Assembly (NCBI GenBank): GCA_963978905.1
Contig: OZ022260.1
Span: 2,407,725 to 2,471,724 of the forward strand
DNA length: 64,000 bases
Direction: 5' to 3'
Origin: Trichostrongylus colubriformis
Taxonomy: Eukaryota > Nematoda > Chromadorea > Rhabditida > Trichostrongylidae
Part shown: positions 1 to 12,200 of the stretch, one piece after another
How positions within the stretch are numbered: the stretch's first letter is position 1
Layout of the letters: every line of letters starts with the position of its first letter
Notes under the pieces: generated by a model
The model's database searches: none
What the model was told of the DNA's origin: nothing
What the model saw: only the letters and a program-made list of their open reading frames with translations
Made by a program: the position numbers and the translations under genes

Positions 1-220
1 TCGGAATTCCGCCACCAGCTTCCATACAACCATCCAATCCCTTCCTGAAGTTCTTCAGGATGCGTGCAGTCATTTCCGACGAGATTTCTGTTTTCATGAC
101 GGTGAAAGTGAGCTTGCTCCGCTCTTATAGGAACATTCCAGGGATATTTTGCTCCCAATACTTTTATTTCTTTTATCACCCTTTGTTTTGTACATTTGGC
201 GGAAGCGAGTAAACTCCTTA

Positions 221-650
221 AAGGAATCGTCCACGGAAAATGAGTTTTTGTGCTACCCATACATTTATGTTGTATTTGCCTAATGTTGGCCTCATGCAAA
301 ATTTCACGTGAAAAAATGTGAATCTGGCTGAGATACAGCACCACAAAGTGCGGTCCAGGTGGGCGGGGCCTCGGTGTAAAAGCCTCGTCCCGTCGTCCGT
401 CGCCGTTGGGAACGGAGAGTGGGACTGTTTACGTAACCTTCTGTTCCTACAATGCGTCTCCGACCACGGCGGTTAACGGGACGAGGCTTTTACACGGAGG
501 CCCCGCCCACCTGGATCGCAATTTGTGGTGCTGTGTCTCAGCCACATTCACATTTTTTCGCGTGAAATTTTGCATGAGGCCAACATTACGCAAATACAAC
601 ATAAACATATGGGTAACACAATAACTCATTGTCCGTGGACGATTCCTTTA
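221..650. mobile_element. Foldback MITE, family 1
   Basis: The two halves are inverted repeats of each other. The termini are TAAAGGAATCGTCCACGG and its exact complement CCGTGGACGATTCCTTTA, with arms of about 180 bp containing AAATTTTGCATGAGGCCAAC and AAATACAACATAAA. There is no coding capacity. Related copies occur at 6605-6833, 21950-22365, 31130-31412, 39467-39896 and 55636-55775. Confidence 0.85.
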
Positions 651-968
651 ACTGAGAAGCCGCGCTTGTGCATAGAAACTACTGCTGAACGATCGGTATG
701 TGATACCATTTTTACCTATAAAAATTGAGACTCCGCAACTTAGTAGCACCTAGAAGATGCGATAAAAACGAATAACAACACAAAAACAAAAAAAAAGCTG
801 CAAATGCCCAGAAGTGGATTTTTCTTAACCCGTCACACTTCATGTGGACCACTCTGTTCTTGGAGTTGGACACTACCACTCATGCTGGAAAACATACCTC
901 CTCATGGGCTCGCCTTGTAGCTTTGAATAAACTATTGCTGCCTTGGAAAAATACCACATTCGGCTCAC

Positions 969-3274
969 CATGACATCGCGAACGTAAAAATCCGGACCGA
1001 TCCTTGGATAGAATGGATCGTCGCAAGCAATACGAGCCACATTAAGTGAGTCGGTACCATTCGTCTCATACAGAGGGTCCACGGTCAGCTTGCCTTGTAG
1101 CTGCGAATGGACAGATGACGTAATAGTCCGTTGGCGATATATCAAAAGACTACCTCTTCATCCGCTTCTAGGACTCCGCCTTCCGCCGGTGAGATAATTA
1201 CCAAGAAGGAGCAGACAGCACTGTTGCCAGCAGCGTCCTTGGCCTCGTAGATGACATGGTAGTAGCCCCTGATTGAATAAGCCTACTTACGATTATCGCT
1301 TGGGCTGATCTTGGGCATAGTTCGGGATTGTGGTGTAAAAAGACCTAATGCGTAATCGACAGCTTCTGCACCTCATTCATGGTACGATGTTTTTTCTGTG
1401 AAAAAAAATCCAAAATGGTTACCATGTGAACGACTGTCCGCTACGGAAATTGCTTTTCACTGACACAACGCCGATATTATCGACAAACATGTCGGTGGTG
1501 TTCCAGTCGACCCTAGTCAGGCGATTTGATGTGAATTTTCGGATGTTCGGTGGGCATGACTTCACTACTGGTGGGATTTTATCTGAACAGAAAATCAGGT
1601 AAACGTAAATATTAGGTTGTCCCAAAAGTCTTGTAGGATTTTTTTCGATCATCACTTCTTATTATTTTTTCTGCCAACAAACAACAATTAGGCAAATACG
1701 TATTCACCATTGTTATAGACAACACTCTGCCACCACATAGGTAGATCGTTGAGTAGAAGAAGTTAGCGATCGTCTTTGCAAGCAAGTCATAATCAACGAA
1801 TTTTCTCTTGGCCAGGAAGGATTCAAGAGGATGGTCAAGGTGATAGTCGTAAGGGGCAATGTCTGGAGAGTATAGCGAGCGGGGCAGGACATCCCAGCCG
1901 AGCTAATGTAGCTTGGCATGTGTACACTTCGCGATGTGGGAGGTGGCGAAGTAGGGTGACCGCTGAGCTTTTTCGGCGCTTTTCTCGAACACCGACGGCG
2001 AGCTGCTGGAGCTGGTGGGTGCATACGGTAGTGCTGACGGTCTCGCCTTGTACCAGTACCTCTTGTGAAAGCATTCCTTCCGCGTCCCAGATGTACACAG
2101 TCCTGAGCGTGGTTTGTCTTCCATGTCAATCTCGCCTTCGCTGAAGCTGATGAACCAGCGGCGCACGGTCTCGTAGCTCACACATCCCTTGCCCAGTGCA
2201 GTGTTGATGGAGTGGCAAGCTTCCGTCGCTTTGATGCCTCGAGACCACTCATAGTAGACGACACCGCGTGTTGGGTAGGTATCGACTACGGGCATTGCAG
2301 CTTTCTCCACGTGATCTGGTGAGTAAATAGATATTTCACTAGGAAGTTTAGAAAACATTCTACCATATTCCTGGACCGCCTAGACCTGCCTCGAAGCAGA
2401 CAGCATTATTGATTTTTTGGAAAAACCCACAACACTTTTGGGGCGACCCCTTACATAATTACCAAAAAGGAATGAGAGTAGACTTTGCAGGTTGTACTCT
2501 GGTTCATTCTTGTTTTGATTAGGATAAGAGCTTTTCTTGGAACCGGCCGATGCACCAAAGCGCTGTCATAGACGGCTCAATGTATCGGTTTATTTAACCA
2601 CGAATCCACAGGAACTATGGAGAACAGCATCGATCAGTGGAAAATCGAGAAATGATTACGATAGCGATGGTCTCAACGACAGCCGACTGTGCTACTATAA
2701 GGCTCTGAAGAAGGCGACAAGGCCGCAACGTCAGCTTACGTGGTGATTTAATATCTCGGTTTTGGCTGGCAAAGACTGACACATACCAAGGAAATACCAT
2801 GTCAAGATTTATGAAAAGCCGACTTGGACACTAGTGAAGGAAGTGCCAGCAAAATATTTTCGACATATCAAGGAATCTCTCTCGTTACGACTAATTGTTA
2901 ACACCAACTGGTGCGTAAAAATCTGCGTGTAGGATAGCAGTGATTACGTAGGCTCCAGGGGGGGGGACTGAAAGTCTGGGCATGGAATTATTCTAAATGG
3001 AGGCATGTTTCTCAGTAGCACAAGTGAACCAAATGGCACATACCGTGAACAGAATCACCTGCTGACCTTTCGTCTTGCAATTTAATTTACTCCGCAAACA
3101 GTCAGACACATCACAAATGCCCGGATAATGCATAGTCACGCCCGAGTTGTTCCTTTGAACTGTGGTGAAGTTCCATTGTTGGATGAAGAGATCTGCATGG
3201 TTTTCAGCTGTCCAGTTGCGACATTGGTACGCCATTCTCGCAATATCGGCATCTTTCATGTGCGTGGTGTACAG
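969..3274 (-). CDS. Linker exon, HYR domain and following exon
   Basis: Exon 3274-3067 is a linker with CDVSDCLRSKLNCKT. Exon 1582-1423 starts the HYR domain (DKIPPVVKSCPPNIRKF, VDWNTTDMFVDNIGVVSV) and exon 1268-1154 completes it (YYHVIYEAKDAAGNSAVCSF). This shows the conserved Cys-Pro start, Asp-Asn-x-Gly turn and Ala-x-Asp-x-x-Gly-Asn-x-x-x-Cys end. Exon 1100-969 follows in phase 0 (LQGKLTVDPLYETNG, one Cys) with donor GTGAGC. No further exon was found between 968 and 1, so the gene continues beyond the left edge. A truncated mariner lies in the intron between the linker and the HYR exon. Confidence 0.8.
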
Positions 3275-6200
3275 CTAGATTGCAATTCTCAAGGGGATAA
3301 GCACAAGGTGGGTGTGTATACATTGGTACGAACATTGGTGACCTGCTCTGTACCCCATGTGCGAACGCTTAATTACTTCCTCGCGATACTGGTGAATGGA
3401 AATGATTATAACATTTTCAAGAGCTATAGTATTGCGAATCAAAAGAAATAGTTGGAGTAATGAATAAAAAGTGAGTGAAATAAATAAATGGAATGGAATC
3501 TACTTGGTTGAATATTAAAGTGCAAATGGTAACCAACCTTACCATATAATGGCATATTATTATCAATCTCGATGAAATGTAATAGAAAGCCAGTAAGGGA
3601 GTCATACAGAAGAATAGGTATATCTTCACACTTCTAGTATGAATTACTATGGCACAAGCTAAATCTGACAGTTCGATGACAGGTTAAATGCAAATATTCA
3701 AACAGGTGTTTGAGCAAAGTGTTTGTTTCTAACAGTCCTCGTTAAGCTGTAATGATTTTTATTGCTCGTAAATACGGTATTAATAAGCTTACATGTTTCT
3801 ATCAATTCCGAAATCCGTTTTGTTTACTGCAACCTATTGCACATTTCCTAAATGTGATAAGTGTTTTAGTTCGTACTATAATGAAACTGCTGTGATTTTT
3901 TCCTTTATGGACATGACACTCAGTTGATGAAAATGAGCGGTCTATAGCTGTCCTCCTTACTTATTTTTCTCGCTCACTTTTTTATTCTTTCTTATTTTAC
4001 TCACTTTCTATTCATTATTCCACCTTTTTTTCTAGTTGAAATACTATAACTTGAAAATATAGCAGTCATTCCCATTCACCACTATCTGACTAGCCACCAT
4101 TGCATGACCAAACCAAGTTTTTTTTCACTAAAAATTTTTTACACAGAATTTCACCTAAGCTGTTTTTCCTCTGTGGACATTACACTCAGTTAATGGAGCT
4201 GAGCGGTCTATAGCTGACCTCTGCTGGTTAACTACCTTCTCGCACATGAGGTGCGAGGAAGTGATTAAGCGTCCGCACATGGAGTGCGAAAGAGGTCATT
4301 CGCACCCGCACAAGGTGGTTGCCGTAAATACGTGGGTAGTACCTGAACAAGGCTTATTTCGCCTCTGAAGCGATTTCCATCAGCTGTACCAATCTCTATC
4401 AGACAAGGGATGTCCTCAGTCACATTGATACTGCCATTGCTGGCTTTGGCGACGAGATTTCCGTCCAAGAACACATTCCAAATGGGTCGATCTCTCTGAC
4501 AGGAGCATGGGCTACGTACGCATACCTGAACGTCAAGAAACTGTGCAATGGCTAGGTATCTCCATATGCAGTACCACTTACGTTCTGTGAAAAATCAACG
4601 CCTCGCGACGGATTTATCGCGAACAAACCGTACAGAAGATATTATTAGCATTGGACTCGTTTTGATACGGCGAATTCAATAATGTTGAAATGTCGAATTT
4701 CGATAATCAAGAATCTTGAAAAGCGCGTTTTCGCGCTTTTTCGCTAAAATCGAAAGATTATTGACTTTTTACCGGAATTGTATACATTTTCGGAATCGGT
4801 TCAGCGAGCTCTACAAGAAAATGCTACTCTTTGCAAAAAAGTGCTTTCTAGATTCTGAGAAGTCTGAGGGAAATTTTCTTCAAAACCTGGTGAGCTGGCG
4901 ATTTCACACTCTCAATCTAAGGTCACAGCTCTGTAGGAATTTTGGAGTTTCTGTCATTTATCAGTCCTTGTTCCTTGGTGTGGCCCTAAACAGCGCCCAC
5001 GCGTATACACTGTGAAAAAACCATCTCTCGACTCATTTTTAGACACAGATTCCGCAAGCAAATGTGCGCCGTTCGATTCTCCAGGAAAAATGCTATCGAA
5101 TGATGAACGAAAATTTTACACATCATAGGGAAATCGGCGTCTGGAAATGAGTAGAGATGGTTTTTTCAACAGTGCGGAGCTGATCCGAAATGACAAAAAC
5201 TTCAAAATTCCTACACAGTGAGCTTAGATAGATGAAGAATGTGAAAAGATTTTATCGTCAGCTTATCAGGTTCCGAAGAAAATTTCCCGTTAACTTCCCA
5301 GAATGTGAAATAGCCTAGTATCGAGTTCGAGAAAATTAAAAACTTGCAACACAACCTGCAGAGCTCGACGAGCTGATACCGAAAATGTGTACAAGTCCGG
5401 AAAAAAATCAATGATCGATCGATTTATAGCGAAAAACGCCAATACGCGATTTTAAGGCCTTTACTTTGCAAAATTCCACATCCCATACATTATTTAAATC
5501 GCCGTCTCAACACGAATCCAATCCTGCCAATATCTTACCATTTTATCCACTTTGGACGATTTATGACAGAGTATTGTCCTGTCCCGAAGCCTCCTGCCAA
5601 TCTATGCAAGTGTGTGAACAACAATGTGAGGCTCCAAAATTTATGATCAAAAGACCAAAAGGTTCCATAAGGTGGTGCAAAAGGTAGTGTCAAAGAAATT
5701 TGAGTCTAATATGGCGAGCTTTTGGCGCCTAGCGCCTTTCTCAAGCCTGAAATCAAGCAATTTGTTTTATTTTATATATGAAATGAGTCAGCAGACTTAT
5801 ATCTGACTGACTCGTTGCTGCCACCTACCCTATCCTACCCGGTTACTGGAAGTGGAGCAGAAAAAATGCTGCTCCACTTTTTTCTGCCACTTCCAGCAAC
5901 CGGATAGGGTAGGGTAGGTGGCAGCAGCGAGTCAGTCAGATATAAATCTGCTGATCGTTTCATATATAAAATAAAATAAATTGCTTAATTTTAGGCTTGG
6001 GAAAGACGCTAGTCGCCGAAAGCTCGTCATTAATCTCAAATTTCTTTTGCACCACCTTATGAAACCTTTTGGGTCTTTTGATCCTTTTGATCATAAATTT
6101 TGGAGCCTCACATTGTTGTTCACACATTTAGATTTTATGACGATACGATGATTTGTTCGCTATTAACCCGTCGCGAGGCGTTGATTATTCACAGAATGTG

Positions 6201-9200
6201 AGCGGTATTGTATTTTGGTACACGTAAGCTGCTAGTACTACGTAGTACAGCATGGTTCGACAATGTTTGTAGACTAGCCGCAAAAAGCGCTCATGCGTAC
6301 TAAACCAGAGTCAAAATTAGGATTGGCATTGTTATCGGTAAAGAGCAAAATGAACATATCAAAGCAAGTTTTTTTTGCAGGAATGGTGCACGGAAGATTA
6401 GTGACTCTTAGTCGCCGCAGAATCATTACTCGAAATACAATACTCAGAAAAGCACAACAAAGCAAAAAAATCATTTGTTCTGACGCAGAAGTCGGAAATC
6501 TGAAAGAACAGCAACTCAATCCGATTTTTGCCAGATTACCTTTAGTAATTGTCAACACGGAGAGTACAGTCACAGTTTTGCGCTTGACATTGATTCGCTT
6601 CCTTCTATGCGTCTCCGAACACTGGCCGCCGCCGCTTTGCTCCACAGCTCTCTAACGTCCCCCTCCCCTTCCAGGACAGTCCCACCTCGTCAAACGTTAA
6701 TTTGGGGAGCTGTACCTCAGCGGGATTTTGGTTTTTTGTGAAACCGGTGAAAGTTTCCACGTGGCCCGTACATAGCAAATACGACATGAATGTATGAGTA
6801 AAAGAAGAACTCAGATTCTCGTGAAGGATTCCTCTGAGCAGTTAAATAAACTTAATAAATCGGAATGAATAGAACATATGACGTAGGTGATAAGGGTGTG
6901 AAACTCACGTGATGCCAAACCATTACCGTTAGGTTCACCGATATACGCTTGTTACTAATTGTCACACCAGTGTTGTCGATTGATAGAATTGGAGAACTGA
7001 AAAAAATATTTTTATATAAATATAACCGACTACAACAGTGCTGTTATTGCTGAACCGCAGCTGTACTTGGCTAAGCGATCGCTGCAGTCAATATATTCCG
7101 TGCTAGGTGTCCGTCAACAGGCTCATGCCAGTGTGTTTAGATAGTAGAGCATGCAGGCCGCGCAGTTGCAGCGTTCGCGTCGCCAAGTATGAGTCGAACC
7201 TGAGGGCATAAGCTTCTGGAGGCGAAAAAAATAATTGAAAAATAAAGAAAGACTGGAATAAGACAACTGAATGTGGATCATAGCAGGAGTTGATGGGTGT
7301 CCAAGAGTTGCGCGATTCTTGGTTCAAATTAACGTAGTTGCACAGAAGCTGGTTCGTCACCGGACGAGACACAAAAGGACACAAAAGCAACAGAAACATC
7401 GCTTTGGTTTGGAAACCCTCATAGTGAATCGTCTCTTTCCTTAAACCCATATGTTCAGGTTACTGCGGAAATTTCCAGGAATTAGAAGGATGACACTGAA
7501 AGATGCAACAGCGCCAAGATAAATAAAAGAAGCTCCCGAAGTTAAGCTTGCTGGTCAGAAGAATCCACACCGCACAATACCACAAGGTAAGTTGATATCA
7601 AAAGTCATGAATGGATCTCCAGTGTACAGTAACTTTGACAAAAGTATCTTGTAGTATTGAAATCTGGATATTCACAAACACTTACCCTACTACAGTCTTC
7701 AACCGCACAAATGTGCCGTAATTTTCATCGTTAGAGACCAGCTGTGATGGCGCGTAGAAAACCCAGCCACAGAGAGTGAACTCCCTGGAAGGTTTTACTG
7801 ACTCTCTGGGAAATTTTTGCTGTGAAAACCGTGTGATCCAAAATTGTTGTTTCTAGTTCTGATGGAAATAAGAGGATATTATGAATGAGCGCTAAAGACT
7901 GAAGCAGAGGTATATGGCACTTTGAGGGCTCCACCTTCTCGCCGCGCGTCTTGTGCGGCGTACGACTGCCACGTATCAAGATTTGCCTGGCTCTGATCGA
8001 TACGTCAACTATGCGGCACGCCCAAAAACACGCCCATCGCCAAACGAAACGGGTTGAATGGGGGCTTCACTCTCTAAGTCTCCGACCACCATCTTTTCTT
8101 TTTCTATTCCCAATGCACAATGCCGCAATGCTTGGCGCTCATACTCTACTCATCCTATGCTTTACCCGACCTTCATGAGTTGCCCTTCAGGTAATTCCGA
8201 TTTTCGTGACAGACGGACAGACGGACAGACAGACAGACTTAGTCGGTTACATATAGTAGGGTTAGAGATAACGTGGAAGTGGCCTCATGTATCTTGGCAC
8301 AACTAGTCACATCACGATCGCACCGTATGGACCTAAATCATAGCAAACATGCTATTTCGTTACGTGAAACGCTTACAGAGAATAATATACGTAGATACAT
8401 TTTGAACGAGACCACATCGAAGAAATCTTTCAGGTGCGAGTAGAGTTATAGAAATGCAAATTCAGGACGGTCACCCGTCTCGGGTTACGCCAGAAAACCG
8501 CGTGAGATTCCGCGGCGAGCGGCGCGGCAGGTGCGAGTGCCAGTGGCAGGGCATGGCAGCCTTCAAGCGAGGCAGTGTGGCATGGGTGCAGGAGGCAGTG
8601 TGGCATGGGTGGAAGCGCCGAGGTGACGCAGCCACGCTCCGCCAAGCTCCCAAGAGCAAGATTCGCAAGTCGTACTGGTGGCGCCGCGAGTGCGACGCCG
8701 CTGGAACGATTTTGTGGCGTAAGTAGCTTCACCCACCCGTCTCCTACCGGCTAGAAAAAAGTTGTTGAGAGAGTCCCAGATGGCTGCCCTAAAAAGACTT
8801 AGGTAAATCTGACGGCTGGAACGTTGGAAGATGGGTGACCTTCCTGACCTTTCGTTCTTGTGGCGGAGCTGGGTTGGAGTGATACTTTTTGCGTAGTTTA
8901 AGGTGCGTTGGGTGCAATAGGCGCGCCATAGTATGTCCACAATGCTCCTTCCTACTTATACTGCGTCCGTTCTCTGATTTTTACCACTTTCTTAATCACT
9001 TTGTGGTAAATTTGATCATTTTGTACTTACATACTCATTTTCCAGTATTGCGTGATAGTTTGAGTGTAGCATAAGAAATCAAATATTTTCAAAAGCTACT
9101 CTACAGATATACGTATATTTTGGGAAGGTCTGTGGATGGTATATTTCAATTATTTTGTTTAGTTGTTCGTCAGATATCATCAGTATTACTACACATAGTA

Positions 9201-12200
9201 GAGGTAAGATTTTTACGTTTTCTTTCCTGTTACTACAAATTGCGCTATTCTTTGCGAGCTCATCTTGATTCTCATTATCAAATGGTGTGATCATTGCTAT
9301 TAAATCGAACTGCTACGTGGGTGCAATCGGGGAATAAGCTTTTCTAACTCTTATATATCATATGTTGACAGTCACTGGAGCCAGCTGTTATAAAAATCAG
9401 AAGGGTTAGGGACTCGTCTTTAAATATCCAACTACTATTTTTTTTTTCGAGTTCTCTTCTTTATAATAATTCTGTTTAGGGGATCGGTTCCTTTGAATAG
9501 GGTGACCAAGTGGTCGACATCTCACGGAGAGCGTGCACAATTTGCTCTCCGTCAAATACCTACCACGCGCCAAACCCTTAGCAAGTACACATTGCTGAAT
9601 GAGTTAAATATTAAGATGAGAATTTCTATGAGTAGGATGAGCAGCTTCATGCGCCGGATAAACAATTACGCATCATATCGTCTGCTTCTTACTAGTCATG
9701 TAGACGTAAACGCGATACAACTACCAAGGAGCGGGTACCAAGTTCCATTCTTAGTCCCCTCTGCCTCATTTAGGCCCATGGGATTGTCGATCGTCGAGTA
9801 TGAATACGACTGCGCGATCGAGGTTGATTGAGACATCGTCATGGGGACAAAGGTGAATAGGATAGGTCTTGAATTTTTTGGCAAGTGTGAGAAATCCCAT
9901 TTGTTTCGAAAATGAAGTTTACGCTATACTTCAGAACAAATGATGAGAACTCCTGCGAGACAATCTTCTGCGTGGATGGGTTACCATTGAAATAATAATT
10001 GAATGATTCCAAATGATGATTGAATGAGGTGAATGACGCCGTTTTTTCTGAAATGAGAAGATAGCAGTAAGTAGGTTTTGTGATAGACGATCCCTTCCTA
10101 TTCACATAGAAATCTGGCGATGCGATTTTGCCCTGTCGACTCACGTTTTCCCCTCATGTACTTCTTCTCAAATAAGGAATCCTTCCTACACACGTTAAAC
10201 GAATAAGTACTCTCAGTATACTAGTAGGAAAGATCGAATGCTTTGGCCTAAACCATCGTTCAGTACATGAGCGGATATCAGACTTCTGGAGAAGCCGAAC
10301 ACTCTTATGATGCTGTCAATCAAATTATCAGCGACAATGTACGCAGGGAAATGGCATGCTCGTTCGCCCATTTTACAGCGCGCACCGTGCAAAGCGGGTC
10401 AGAAAGCATTTCTGGTTGTATCTGAAACTTCACTACGTCATTCTTTCAAAAGAACTGACCAAATTCGCAGAACTCCCCAATTCGGTCAGGTGGACAGATA
10501 CAGCGATATTGTAGATCAGTATCGTTGACACATGTGCCGCCATTGCAGTTGATGACAGTACACGAGGGCTGAAATGTTACTTAAGCATTCAGAAAATATG
10601 TGTTTTCCACAAAAATACCACGATGAGAGAAGAGAAATGTGTGGTATAACCTTTCTGACCTTGAGTCATCTCTGTTGACATCTACAAGGTTTCCCTGTGC
10701 AATTTTGTTCACCTATAGATGTGGTCCAATTAGAGACTCACCTTTCTTACATTACTATTATACAATATGGTAGTTTTTGCCAGTCTCCACACTATTTGAC
10801 ATCGTCATGCGCATTTTTGAGTTTACTCTCGTCCCATCGTCGCAAGCCCGGTCGCCGTGAGCTGCATTTACCTTTCGCTTTCGTTCTTACTTTCTCCATT
10901 TCCAGACTTTCCGAAAACACATTGCGAATTTCTGGTTGAATCTCCGCCCACAACCGCAGAAGCTCTGCGTACCGTGGAGTTTCGTCTTCTTTTTATGGCT
11001 CTAGCCCTCACTGACCATCCCACCTTCTCCCGGTCCTTTCGAAACCAAATTGTAATTTTTGTTGCGAGCACCATCCAGTGTCTGCAAATTCCGCCCATTG
11101 CGGGTGGGTGCTCCCTTCTAGTATAAGATAACTTGGACATGAGTCTTATTCACCGATATTTTTCCTAGTTTCAATGTCTGGTTGGGACGGAGCTATGAAG
11201 TTTTGTTGTAAGAATCGTCCATTCGGCAGGTCAAGGGCGCCCTAGGCTCCTTCACTCCTTTCAAAACTCATGGCTGACCATAATCTTTAAAGTTTAAGCT
11301 TTTTCGCGTTATGAAAGGGATCGCGTTATGAAAGGGACAATTTTTGGCCTGAGGATCGCGTATTCCAGTGACGCTCCGCCCACCTTGGGTAGATCATAGC
11401 TTAGTTCATGCGTACTCCTTCCTTCTTTTCCCATGCATGCCCATGCCAAGCTTGAGCCCATTTTCACGTTTTCCTTTTATAATTACTAATTCTGAGACAG
11501 ACAGAGGACGAAGGGACAGAAGAAGCGTTTAGTATGTAGTGAGGATCTTTCTGTCATAACAGAACATCAAATTTGAAGGCCGCAGCAGTACTTACACCAA
11601 ATTCCTCACAGGTTACTCCGAAAAAATTGATCGAGCATTTACAATGTTGTGTGCGATTAGATACCATACATGTACCACCATTCAAGCACGATAGTGGCTC
11701 CGCAAAGTCTTCACATCTCTCCTGAATTTCGAAATTCCTGGGAATAAGCTGGTTCCAAAATTATGCTGTTTCTCGATGAGAGTAAAGCACAGCAGAAGAG
11801 TCTTGTGAAATCAGAAAGCGAAAACTACCAAATTCAGAAACACCGCCAGGGGTAAAGGGAAAATACATACTCGAACTGGAGAGGCATATTTTTTGTTCCT
11901 AGTTCAGAAGAAATGATCTGAGGCGAAGGGCCCACTTAAAAACCTGGCCTTGGGACTTTATCGCGATCCCGGTACGCTGTTATTCACGCTGCCTCGCTTT
12001 CGCTGGGCGAGTTGATGGGCAACGTTCGCGGCTGGCTAGCTCAGGCCCTTGCTCGTCTGCATATACAAGCTAGACGATGAGGGAGCCAAAGAGAAGGAGT
12101 GAGAAGAAAGAGGTGACTAAATGAAAGAGAAGTCTTTTACGTACCTGTTTCCCTGATCATTGACCGTTTTATATCGCTCTTTCTCTAATGTTACACTACT

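Larger units (their letters stand above)
4583..6201. mobile_element. Composite element bounded by 45-bp inverted repeats
   Basis: TTCTGTGAAAAATCAACGCC at 4584 plus the next 25 bases, ending in GCGAACAAA, reappear inverted at 6152-6201 with only a few differences. This pair encloses a foldback at about 4714-5460 and the family 2 palindrome at 5611-6128, giving a nested arrangement of 1.6 kb in one pentraxin intron. No transposase is present. Confidence 0.65.

Noticed and set aside
1..220. Possible next exon of the giant gene left of 969
   Set aside because: No acceptor followed by an open phase-0 stretch was found between 968 and 1.
6274..6655. Open frames of about 120 codons on both strands
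   Set aside because: No domain, splice context or signal peptide; it overlaps the half MITE and lies in a pentraxin intron, so chance is likely.
8430..8940. Arg-rich and Pro/Ala-rich frames as a gene
   Set aside because: Open on both strands because of GC-rich repeats; no domain and no splice support.
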